From CAZKFG01 sp964551985 (lineage in GTDB: Bacteria; Bacillota; Negativicutes; Acidaminococcales; JAISLQ01): a stretch of DNA of 28,073 nucleotides. Made by a program: the position numbers and the translations under genes. The stretch covers positions 1 through 28,073 of the forward strand of contig CAZKFG010000027.1 in assembly GCA_964551985.1 (NCBI GenBank). Direction: 5' to 3'. Position 1 is the first letter of the stretch. Every line of letters starts with the position of its first letter. Below are positions 15,812 through 22,697 of the stretch, one piece after another. The notes beneath the pieces are model-generated. The model was not told the origin of the DNA and did not search any database. It worked only from the letters and a program-made list of their open reading frames with translations.

Positions 15812-16137
15812 TATATCCTATAATTGGTTTAATTGCAGGTTTGATACTAGGTTTGGTATCTCCAATGTATATTCCTTATGAATACTCACAGTACATGTCT
15901 GTTGCACTAATGGCAGGGCTTGATTCTGCTTTTGGTGGAGTAAGGTCAGGGTTAGAGAAGAAATTTGACAATACAATTTTTATCACAGGTTTTTTTACAA
16001 ATACTTTGCTTGCAGTACTCATTACTTTTATTGGTGAAAAGTTGTCAATAAATTTATATTTTGTAGCGACACTAACATTTGGGTTTAGAATGTTCCAAAA
16101 CATTGCCATCATTAGAAGATTGTTATTAAAAAAATAA
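15808..16137 (+). CDS. sbp: Small basic protein (DUF1290 family)
   Basis: A 109-residue membrane protein with three or four hydrophobic segments (MIYPIIGLIAGLILGL; YMSVALMAGLDSAFGGVRSGLE; FITGFFTNTLLAVLITFIG; a final YFVATLTFGFRMFQN). The motif ALMAGLDSAFGGVRS and the late RMFQNIAIIRR are the family signature. In Bacillus subtilis sbp lies between the ylx genes and ftsA-ftsZ. Its role is unknown. Here it is translationally coupled to the DUF881 gene and is the last gene before ftsZ; ftsA is absent. Confidence 0.92.
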   Translation: MIYPIIGLIAGLILGLVSPMYIPYEYSQYMSVALMAGLDSAFGGVRSGLEKKFDNTIFITGFFTNTLLAVLITFIGEKLSINLYFVATLTFGFRMFQNIAIIRRLLLKK

Positions 16138-16153
16138 AATTGTTTAGTATATA

Positions 16154-16193
16154 TTGTATTTAATTGAAAATTAATGTACTATATATCTATATG
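16154..16193 (+). promoter_or_regulatory. Candidate ftsZ promoter region
   Basis: The 103-base gap before ftsZ is AT-rich and has two overlapping candidates: -35 TTGTAT (16154-16159) with -10 TACTAT (16177-16182), 17-bp spacer; and -35 TTGAAA (16164-16169) with TATATG (16188-16193), 18-bp spacer. Neither is close to consensus, so the region rather than the exact element is reported. Confidence 0.4.
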
Positions 16194-16240
16194 GAAAAAA
16201 TAAAAAGTAATTTTTATACATAGATTGAGGAGGGCTAGCA

Positions 16241-17290
16241 ATGATTGGCATAGAAATGGACACTATTGCAGCAGCCAATATAAAAGTTATAGGTGTTGGT
16301 GGCGGCGGAAACAATGCTGTAAACAGAATGATAATGGCTGGAGTAAACGGAGTAGAATTTATATCTGTCAACACTGATGAACAAGCACTAATTAAAGCGC
16401 ACGCACCAACAAGAATACAACTGGGTGCTAAATTGACAAACGGACGCGGAGCAGGAGCTGACCCTACCGTTGGAGAAAAAGCTGCACAAGAGTCTCGTGA
16501 TCAAGTTTTAGATGTACTAAAAGGTGCAGAAATGGTCTTTGTTACAGCTGGTATGGGCGGTGGAACTGGTACAGGTGCAGCTCCAATAGTTGCTGAATGC
16601 GCAAGAGAAATAGGAGCATTAACAGTAGGTGTTGTTACAAAACCCTTCACTTTTGAAGGCAAAAAACGCATGATGCAGGCAGAAGCGGGAATTGAAAAAC
16701 TAAAAGAAAAAGTGGATACTCTTATAACAATACCAAATGATAGATTAATGCAGGTCATTGATAAAAGAACTCCGATGTTAGAAGCGTTTCGCTTAGCTGA
16801 TGATATTTTAAGACAAGGTGTACAAGGAATTTCTGATTTGATAGCCGTTCCTGGTCTTATTAACCTTGATTTTGCTGATGTTAGAACGATTATGAAAGAT
16901 GCAGGCTCTGCTCTTATGGGGATTGGTATTGCCAAAGGTGAAGGTGGTGCGTTGCAAGCGACTGAAGCTGCGATAAGAAGCCCACTTTTAGAAACATCAA
17001 TAGAAGGAGCAAGAGGCATACTCATTAGCGTGACAGGCGGTAGCAATCTTAGCTTGTTTGATGTAAATGAGGCATCGCAAATAATTACAGATGCTGCTGA
17101 TAAAGAAGCAAATATAATTTTTGGTGCGGTAATTGATGAAACCTTAGAAGATGAGATAAGAGTCACGGTTATTGCCACAGGTTTTGAACACAGACCACTT
17201 AAAGTAGCAATGAAAGAAGCAGAAGAGAGCAAAATACCAACTATAAATATAGCTACCGTGGATATTCCGCCTTGGATTAAAACTCGCTAA
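16241..17290 (+). CDS. ftsZ: Tubulin-like division GTPase FtsZ
   Basis: A 349-residue GTPase that polymerises into the Z-ring. N-terminal domain: GVGGGGNNAVNRM, NTDEQAL, the GTP tubulin signature GGGTGTGAAP, and FEGKKRMMQAE. The synergy loop NLDFADVRTIMKDAGSALMGIG and C-terminal domain (VTVIATGF) are present. The linker after the C-terminal domain is very short (about 25 residues) and ends in VDIPPWIKTR, the conserved peptide bound by partners such as SepF. A strong GAGGAGGG ribosome site precedes the ATG. With ftsA absent here and sepF encoded 10 kb downstream, SepF is the likely membrane anchor (inference). Confidence 0.97.
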   Translation: MIGIEMDTIAAANIKVIGVGGGGNNAVNRMIMAGVNGVEFISVNTDEQALIKAHAPTRIQLGAKLTNGRGAGADPTVGEKAAQESRDQVLDVLKGAEMVFVTAGMGGGTGTGAAPIVAECAREIGALTVGVVTKPFTFEGKKRMMQAEAGIEKLKEKVDTLITIPNDRLMQVIDKRTPMLEAFRLADDILRQGVQGISDLIAVPGLINLDFADVRTIMKDAGSALMGIGIAKGEGGALQATEAAIRSPLLETSIEGARGILISVTGGSNLSLFDVNEASQIITDAADKEANIIFGAVIDETLEDEIRVTVIATGFEHRPLKVAMKEAEESKIPTINIATVDIPPWIKTR

Positions 17291-17315
17291 ATTTAATAAA
17301 ATTTTTACAAACTTA

Positions 17316-17341
17316 GAAGACTACCATTTTTGGTAGTCTTC
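17316..17341 (+). terminator. Strong hairpin after ftsZ (probable terminator)
   Basis: Perfect 11-bp stem GAAGACTACCA (17316-17326) / TGGTAGTCTTC (17331-17341), loop TTTT, 25 bases after the ftsZ stop. It lacks a clear T-run, so termination efficiency is uncertain. Its last bases overlap the first NrdR box. Confidence 0.6.
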
Positions 17342-17385
17342 AATATATTGTGTATAGAAAATATACATACTACAACATATTGATT
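17338..17385 (+). promoter_or_regulatory. Two NrdR boxes upstream of nrdR-nrdD-nrdG
   Basis: Box 1 at 17338-17353 contains CAATATATTGTGT (17341-17353), matching the NrdR-box consensus (ACACwATATaTwGTGT) in all of positions 4-16. Box 2 at 17370-17385 contains CAACATATTG (17373-17382), with one core mismatch. The cores begin 32 bp apart, about three helical turns, as expected for a paired NrdR operator. Box 2 overlaps the -35 element. This predicts repression by NrdR with dATP bound (autoregulation). Confidence 0.85.
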
Positions 17386-17408
17386 TTTTGCAAAGGCTGT
17401 GCTAGAAT
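17380..17408 (+). promoter_or_regulatory. nrd operon promoter with extended -10
   Basis: -35 TTGATT (17380-17385), 17-bp spacer, -10 TAGAAT (17403-17408) preceded by TGC (extended -10). The -35 lies within the second NrdR box, so repressor binding would block polymerase. Predicted start of transcription is near 17415. Confidence 0.75.
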
Positions 17409-17448
17409 TTAAAAGCAGTAAAAAATAAAATGATGTAGGTGATAAGTT

Positions 17449-17919
17449 ATGAAATGCCCGTTTTGTGGCTTTAATGACAGCAGGGTAGTGGACTCTAGAA
17501 CTATTGATGAGAATACATCTATAAGACGAAGAAGAGAATGTCCAGAATGCAGCAAACGTTTTACTACATATGAAAGACGAGAAGAAATACCACTTTTAGT
17601 TGTTAAAAAAGATGGCAGGCGAGAAATTTTTGAACAAAAAAAATTAATAGCTGGGCTGATAAAGTCCTTTGAGAAACGACCTGTACCAGTAGAAAAAATA
17701 CATGAATTGGCTCAAAAAATAGAAATGCAAGTACGTGGTACCGGTGATAGTGAAATTAACAGCGAACTTATTGGTGAAGCTGTTATGAAATATATTGCTG
17801 ATGTTGACCAGATTGCCTATGTGCGCTTTGCTTCTGTATACAGACAATTTGCTGATGTAAAAAATTTTATGAATGAATTGCAATCTATGATAAACAAAAA
17901 TAATGTTTCTAAAGAATAA
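17449..17919 (+). CDS. nrdR: Ribonucleotide reductase repressor NrdR
   Basis: A 156-residue regulator. Its N-terminal zinc ribbon uses Cys3, Cys6, Cys31 and Cys34, with the DNA-binding RRRRECPECSKRFTTYER segment, and is followed by an ATP-cone (about 46-136) that senses ATP/dATP. The family motif VVDSRTIDENTSIRRRR is intact. It represses ribonucleotide reductase genes through NrdR boxes; two such boxes lie directly upstream, so the operon is probably autoregulated. nrdD follows with a 13-base gap. Confidence 0.97.
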   Translation: MKCPFCGFNDSRVVDSRTIDENTSIRRRRECPECSKRFTTYERREEIPLLVVKKDGRREIFEQKKLIAGLIKSFEKRPVPVEKIHELAQKIEMQVRGTGDSEINSELIGEAVMKYIADVDQIAYVRFASVYRQFADVKNFMNELQSMINKNNVSKE

Positions 17920-17932
17920 GGAGCGAACAAGG

Positions 17933-19888
17933 ATGTTTGATATAATTACAAAAAGAGACGGACGAAATGTTTCTTTTGATGATGCAAAAATAACAAATGC
18001 TATTTTTAAAGCAGCAAATGCTGTTGGTGGTGCTGATCGCCAATTAGCAATGGAAGCGACTATAGATGTTATAAAATATTTAAAAGAAAAATATAAAGGT
18101 TCTGATTTTAGCGTTGAAGAAGTACAAGATGCTGTAGAGAAAATTTTGATTGAGCGAGGCCACGCTAAGACTGCTAAAGCTTATATATTGTATCGTGCTA
18201 AACGTAACGCTATACGAGCGGCTCGTTCAGAGCTTATGGATACGGTTGCTGATATACTTGTCGAAACGAGTAGAGATAATGCTAACATTTCAAACTCTCC
18301 ATCTGCTAAAATGCTACAAATAGCTAGTGCTGCAAGCAAAGAGTATTATTTATCACGGCTCATTCCTGAAGAGATGGCACAAGCACATAGGCGTGGTGAC
18401 ATACATATACATGATTTGGATTTTTATGGTAAAACCTTAAATTGTGTAAATATACCTCTAAAAAGACTGTTGACAGAAGGTTTTAACAATGGTCATGGTT
18501 ATATAAGACCACCAAAACGTCCAGCATCAGCGACAGCACTTGCTGCAATAATTTTACAAAGCTCACAAAATGACATGTTTGGCGGTCAATCTTTTGGCTT
18601 TTTCGATTTTGATATGGCAGAATTTATGAAAGATGCCACAGAAAAAGAAACATTCCAAGCTATGGAAGCGCTTGTTTACAACCTAAACAGCATGCACTCA
18701 AGAGCAGGTGCTCAAGTTCCTTTTTCCAGTTTAAATCTTGGATTAGATACATCTGAAGAAGGGAGAAAGGTAACAAGAAATCTACTTTTAGCCTATGAAA
18801 AAGGCTTAGGTCGTGGCGAAAACCCAATATTTCCTAATATCATCTTTAGAGTAAAAGATAAAGTTAGTATGCACCCAGGTGATCCTAACTATGACTTATT
18901 CCAACTGGCAATTAGAGTTGCTGCACAAAGAATGAACCCGACATTTAGTTTTATGGATTCATCTTTTAACAAGCAATATGGCGGAGAAGTTGCCTATATG
19001 GGTTGTCGTACACGTGTTATAGCAAACAGACACGGTGAGGCAAAAACTACCGGACGTGGTAATTTGTCTTTTACAACAATCAATTTGCCTCGTCTTGCCA
19101 TAAAAGCTGATAGAAATATAATGTTGTTTTATCAATACCTTGACGAAATGCTCAATTTGGTTGGTGAACAACTCTATCATCGTTATACAGTACAAGGTAA
19201 ACTACATATTAGTGATTTGCCATTTTTAATGGGTCAGGCATTATATATGGATGCAGATAAACTGGCACCAGATGACACAATAGAAAATGTCATCAAACAC
19301 GGTACATTGACAATTGGCTTTATTGGGCTTGCTGAGACACTTATTTCTCTTACGGGTAACCACCACGGTGAAAGTGAAGAAGCGCTTGTTTTAGGTGAAG
19401 AAACTGTGGCTTTTATGCGCAATAAGATAGATAAAATGGCAGAAAAATACGATTTAAACTATACATTAATTGCAACACCTGCTGAAGGATTGTCTGGTCG
19501 GTTTGTAAAAATCGACAGAAAAGAGTATGGCTTAATTTCTTCTGTAACTGATAAAACATACTATACAAACTCTTTTCACGTTCCTGTCGGCTATAAAATA
19601 AGTGCTTATGATAAAATGAAAATAGAAGGTAAGTTTCATTCTTATACTAATGCTGGACATATAAGTTATGTGGAATTTTCCTCACCACCAATTAACAACT
19701 TGCAAGCTGTAGAAGACCTTCTTTTGCATATGGCAAAATGTGATTGTGGTTATGTTGGTATAAATTTCCCTATAGATTATTGTGATAATTGTGGCTATCT
19801 TGGTGTAATAAATGAAAGTTTTTGCCCACGTTGCGATCACACACACTCAAGAAAAATAAGCAGAAAAGACTGCGGTTGTAACAAATAG
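17933..19888 (+). CDS. nrdD: Anaerobic (class III) ribonucleoside-triphosphate reductase
   Basis: A 651-residue glycyl-radical enzyme that reduces ribonucleotides to deoxyribonucleotides without oxygen. The start chosen is ATG 17933 (MFDIITKRDGR) behind TAAGGAG (17917-17923). Residues about 3-92 form an ATP-cone; the barrel follows (IHIHDLDFYGKTLNCVNIPL, ILQSSQNDMFGGQS, NLNSMHSRAGAQVPFSSLN, MNPTFSFMDSSFN). Cys358 in YMGCRT is a candidate thiyl-radical cysteine. The C-terminus has zinc-type CxxC pairs (Cys617/620, Cys631/634) but not the RRxTGYL glycyl-radical motif of E. coli-like enzymes after them. The likely radical glycine is then Gly621 in CGYLG, or it is unusual (see findings). Encoded with its activase NrdG. 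Confidence 0.93.
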   Translation: MFDIITKRDGRNVSFDDAKITNAIFKAANAVGGADRQLAMEATIDVIKYLKEKYKGSDFSVEEVQDAVEKILIERGHAKTAKAYILYRAKRNAIRAARSELMDTVADILVETSRDNANISNSPSAKMLQIASAASKEYYLSRLIPEEMAQAHRRGDIHIHDLDFYGKTLNCVNIPLKRLLTEGFNNGHGYIRPPKRPASATALAAIILQSSQNDMFGGQSFGFFDFDMAEFMKDATEKETFQAMEALVYNLNSMHSRAGAQVPFSSLNLGLDTSEEGRKVTRNLLLAYEKGLGRGENPIFPNIIFRVKDKVSMHPGDPNYDLFQLAIRVAAQRMNPTFSFMDSSFNKQYGGEVAYMGCRTRVIANRHGEAKTTGRGNLSFTTINLPRLAIKADRNIMLFYQYLDEMLNLVGEQLYHRYTVQGKLHISDLPFLMGQALYMDADKLAPDDTIENVIKHGTLTIGFIGLAETLISLTGNHHGESEEALVLGEETVAFMRNKIDKMAEKYDLNYTLIATPAEGLSGRFVKIDRKEYGLISSVTDKTYYTNSFHVPVGYKISAYDKMKIEGKFHSYTNAGHISYVEFSSPPINNLQAVEDLLLHMAKCDCGYVGINFPIDYCDNCGYLGVINESFCPRCDHTHSRKISRKDCGCNK

Positions 19889-19894
19889 ACCTTT

Positions 19895-19926
19895 AATGCA
19901 CTAAGTATAACTTAGTGCATTATTTT
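19895..19926 (+). terminator. Hairpin between nrdD and nrdG
   Basis: Perfect 12-bp stem AATGCACTAAGT (19895-19906) / ACTTAGTGCATT (19910-19921), loop ATA, followed by ATTTTAAAT. It lies six bases after the nrdD stop and just before the nrdG ribosome site. It may partially terminate, lowering nrdG relative to nrdD, or stabilise the upstream mRNA. Confidence 0.65.
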
Positions 19927-19944
19927 AAATTAGGAGAGAGTAAA

Positions 19945-20436
19945 ATGCTAACAGTATCAAGTATTTTAGAAGAATCGGTTGTGGACGGCTTGGGAATAAG
20001 ACTGGTTGTTTTTTTTCAAGGTTGCTCGCACAATTGCCAGGGTTGCCATAATCCTGCTCTTTTGCCTTTTGAAGGTGGCACAAAATACAGTGAAGATAAA
20101 CTTTGTGATATTATTATAAAAAAAATAACGCCACTTCATAGAGGCATCACTTTAAGTGGTGGCGATCCATTATTTCAAAAAAAGCAATTAACCTTGTTTT
20201 TAAGCAAACTAAAACAACAAAAACCAGATTTGAATATCTGGGTATATACAGGTTTTACCTACGAACAAATAAAAGATTGGCAGCTAATGGAATATATTGA
20301 TGTATTGGTTGATGGACCATTTAAAGAAGAAGAAAAAGATTTTAACTTAAAATTTAAAGGGTCAAAAAATCAGCGCATTATTGATGTTCCAAAGACAGTC
20401 AAAGATAATATTATTACAGAACTTTATTTATCATAA
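19945..20436 (+). CDS. nrdG: Anaerobic ribonucleotide reductase activating protein (radical SAM)
   Basis: A 163-residue radical SAM activase that installs the glycyl radical on NrdD. The start chosen is ATG 19945 (MLTVSSILEESVVDG) behind TTAGGAGAG; an in-frame ATG at 19915 lies inside the hairpin. The 4Fe-4S motif C-x3-C-x2-C is at Cys27, Cys31, Cys34 (GCSHNCQGCHNP). LSGGDPLFQ (SAM-binding GGE-like segment), VYTGFTYE and DVLVDGPF follow in the usual order. Length is typical for NrdG. It follows nrdD within the NrdR-controlled unit. Confidence 0.95.
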   Translation: MLTVSSILEESVVDGLGIRLVVFFQGCSHNCQGCHNPALLPFEGGTKYSEDKLCDIIIKKITPLHRGITLSGGDPLFQKKQLTLFLSKLKQQKPDLNIWVYTGFTYEQIKDWQLMEYIDVLVDGPFKEEEKDFNLKFKGSKNQRIIDVPKTVKDNIITELYLS

Positions 20437-20457
20437 AAGGGATGAATACAAGAAATT

Positions 20458-22158
20458 ATGCAAAAAGCAAGAGCGATATTTGAAGAAAATTTTACCTTTA
20501 TAATAATCGCATTTTTAACTAACTATATACCAAATACCTACGCGTTTTCAGCTAAGGGAGTATTTTTTCAATTAGAATATGCTGTAAGCTTATTTTTTAT
20601 ATGTTGCACTTTAGCAGCACTAATTAGTTTTTTACCCTATAAAAAATTAAAAAATATTATAAAAATAACTTTATTAACAGCTTTTTTACTGGTATTTATA
20701 GGTGATGTAATAGCAGTATATTCATATGGCTATATTTTATCTAGAGCTGCAGTAGCTGCGATTTTAGATACAAATCCACGAGAGATAAAAGAATATATCC
20801 AAAACTATTTGACTTTTAAGCTTATTTTAATAATTATTTTGGCAGTAGGGCTTAATTTTGCCGCTTTTTATTTTTTGAAAAAACTACTGATGAACATTAA
20901 AATTAAACAAACAAAACTTATTAAAATATTGACTTTTTTATTTGGCTTATTTTTTTTATATATAACTATAAGGACACCTCTTGCTTACAATCAATTTGCT
21001 AAAGAAGCCTTTTTTTGTGTGCAGAGGGTGGCATTTAATGTTGATTATGCAATAAAAAGTAATGTTTTATATGCACAAATGGTTAAAAAATCACCTGATC
21101 AAGCGAGTATTCTCAAAAATGATAGTGCAATTAAAAATATAGTCATAATATTAGGTGAGTCGACAAATAAAAACCACATGAGTTTATATGGCTATTATTT
21201 ACCGACGACACCGTGTTTAGATGAATTGCAAAGGAAAAATCAGTTGTATGTATTTAATGATGTTATTATCAATCATCCGTCAACAACATTAGCTTTGCAA
21301 GAATTGTTTACATACTATAATGGCGAGAGTGAAAAATATTCTTGGTATGAATATGAGAATTTAATTACTACTATGCATAAAGCAGGCTATAAGACTTTTT
21401 GGTTGTCAAATCAAGAAAGTCACGGTCTGGTAGGATCGACATCAAAATTCTTTGCAGACAAAAGCGAAGTAAAAAAATTTACCATACTAAAAGATTATGA
21501 AGATAGTATTAATATACACGATGAAAAACTTTTACCGCTAATCGATGAAGCAAAAAATGAATTTGTCGATAAAAATTTTGTTGTGGTACATCTTCTTGGT
21601 ACTCATGCTGACTACAATAAACGTTATCCCGAGCAATTTGCTAAATTCACTTCTCAAGATATAAAATGGGATTTAAAACCAGAGCAAAAGCAGCGTACAG
21701 CAGAATATGCCAACAGCATACTTTATAATGATTATATAATTGAACAAATAATAAATAAATTCAAAGATGAAGAAGTACTAATAATCTACATTTCTGATCA
21801 TGGTGACATAGTTTTTGATGATGGGGTTAATGTTGGGCGTGGAGATGGCAAAAAAATAAGTATTTTTTCTTTAGAGATACCACTTATTGTTTGGGGATCA
21901 GATAAATTTAAGGAAAAATATCCTGAAAAAATTGCTCAAATAAAACAAGCGCTTTCTAAACCTTATATGTCAGATGATTTTATACATACAGTTTTGAATT
22001 TAGCAGATATTAAAACCAAAGATTACGAACCGGAAAAGAGTATTGTCAATGAATTGTTTGATAGAAGGCGAAAACGCATGTATGATGCTGATAGTAACTT
22101 TGATAAAGATTATGATAGAGAAATTTTAAAGGCTAAACGTATAAATGTTGCAAAATAA
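20458..22158 (+). CDS. Phosphoethanolamine transferase (EptA/CptA-like, sulfatase fold)
   Basis: A 566-residue membrane enzyme. About five hydrophobic helices occupy residues 12-175, followed by an extracytoplasmic alkaline-phosphatase-like domain. The nucleophile region ILGESTNKNHMSLYGY holds Glu234 and Thr236 (family catalytic threonine), followed by TTPCLDEL. HLLGTHADYNKRYP and ISDHGDIVFDDG (Asp447, His448) supply further metal ligands. Such enzymes move phosphoethanolamine from phosphatidylethanolamine to lipid A, LPS core or glucans; the acceptor is not determined. The motif GESTN resembles the CptA/OpgE branch more than EptA. The ribosome site is weak (AAAAGGG, 16 bases from ATG). It suggests an outer membrane with LPS. 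No homologous lipid gene is adjacent. Confidence 0.85.
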   Translation: MQKARAIFEENFTFIIIAFLTNYIPNTYAFSAKGVFFQLEYAVSLFFICCTLAALISFLPYKKLKNIIKITLLTAFLLVFIGDVIAVYSYGYILSRAAVAAILDTNPREIKEYIQNYLTFKLILIIILAVGLNFAAFYFLKKLLMNIKIKQTKLIKILTFLFGLFFLYITIRTPLAYNQFAKEAFFCVQRVAFNVDYAIKSNVLYAQMVKKSPDQASILKNDSAIKNIVIILGESTNKNHMSLYGYYLPTTPCLDELQRKNQLYVFNDVIINHPSTTLALQELFTYYNGESEKYSWYEYENLITTMHKAGYKTFWLSNQESHGLVGSTSKFFADKSEVKKFTILKDYEDSINIHDEKLLPLIDEAKNEFVDKNFVVVHLLGTHADYNKRYPEQFAKFTSQDIKWDLKPEQKQRTAEYANSILYNDYIIEQIINKFKDEEVLIIYISDHGDIVFDDGVNVGRGDGKKISIFSLEIPLIVWGSDKFKEKYPEKIAQIKQALSKPYMSDDFIHTVLNLADIKTKDYEPEKSIVNELFDRRRKRMYDADSNFDKDYDREILKAKRINVAK

Positions 22159-22183
22159 AAATTAATTTGGCAGGAATAATCAC

Positions 22184-22212
22184 TTGTCAAAGAGAATTAA
22201 CTACATAATAAT
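22184..22212 (+). promoter_or_regulatory. Candidate promoter for the 22233 gene and pap
   Basis: -35 TTGTCA (22184-22189), 17-bp spacer, -10 AATAAT (22207-22212). Predicted start of transcription near 22219, leaving a very short leader before the ATG at 22233. Confidence 0.55.
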
Positions 22213-22222
22213 ATTATTGTGT
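22203..22222. repeat. Near-perfect palindrome over the -10 and transcription start (possible operator)
   Basis: ACATAATAATATTATTGTGT equals its reverse complement except for one symmetric pair (T at arm position 4 against G). It covers the -10 and predicted start site of the promoter at 22184-22212. This is a position where a repressor could act, but AT-rich palindromes also arise by chance. Confidence 0.4.
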
Positions 22223-22232
22223 GGTGATTAAT

Positions 22233-22685
22233 ATGCGTTTGTTTGGGGCGCTCAATGTAAACGGTAATAAAAAGATGCTTGATGCTTTGGAAGATACTGG
22301 TTTTATAAGTGTTTTGCCAAAAGAGTTTGATTTTGACGACCGTTTTTTTTGTCTTGTAAGTAGCTCTAAAAAAGACAATGATTTAATATGGATAAAGCAT
22401 CGACCACGTATAGTGTTTACTTATGATAAAAATGGTGTTAACTCACATCTATATACTTGGCAAGAAATAGTGCTTAAAGATAAGTCAATTTTTTTAGGAA
22501 CTTTAAGTGAAATAGATCTTGTACTTGCTAAAGATTGGTATTTGGATTATTCTACAACAGCCGATGACGAAATAACTTATTTAAAATATATTGCAGATGT
22601 TTCTTATAAGTATATATTAGCAGAACTAATTGATGAAACAGCTCAGTGGTGCGGACATATGTCCTCTGTAGTACATAAACTTTAG
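22233..22685 (+). CDS. Conserved-looking hypothetical protein upstream of pap
   Basis: A 150-residue soluble protein I do not recognise. It is acidic and aromatic-rich, with no signal peptide or membrane helix. Visible points: an N-terminal LFGALNVNGNKKMLDALEDTGFISVLPKEF, a central WIKHRPRIVFTYDKNGV, and a C-terminal helix YKYILAELIDETAQWCGHM. The start chosen is ATG 22233 behind GTGGTGA; GTG codons at 22221 and 22224 are in frame but overlap that ribosome site. The gene ends 12 bases before pap and shares its codon use, so the two are likely co-transcribed from the promoter at 22184. A role linked to polyphosphate or nucleotide balance is only a guess from position. Confidence 0.75.
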   Translation: MRLFGALNVNGNKKMLDALEDTGFISVLPKEFDFDDRFFCLVSSSKKDNDLIWIKHRPRIVFTYDKNGVNSHLYTWQEIVLKDKSIFLGTLSEIDLVLAKDWYLDYSTTADDEITYLKYIADVSYKYILAELIDETAQWCGHMSSVVHKL

Positions 22686-22697
22686 GAGCGTGATTGT

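Noticed and set aside
16141..16200. Inverted repeat operator upstream of ftsZ
   Set aside because: The TATATA-rich arms do not align as a real inverted repeat beyond a weak 6-bp TTAATT/AATTAA stem; expected by chance in such AT-rich DNA.
16501..17232. Minus-strand open frame of 243 codons opposite ftsZ
   Set aside because: It mirrors the ftsZ codon pattern (Ser/Ala/Ile-rich shadow) and has no recognisable motif.
19860..19894. Frameshift that removed the NrdD glycyl radical tail
   Set aside because: Neither alternative frame downstream of the CxxC pairs encodes a GYL segment, and a hairpin and nrdG ribosome site follow at once, so the end looks genuine.
19915..19944. Upstream in-frame ATG for nrdG
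   Set aside because: It lies within the hairpin, and the ribosome site at about 19930-19938 fits only the ATG at 19945.
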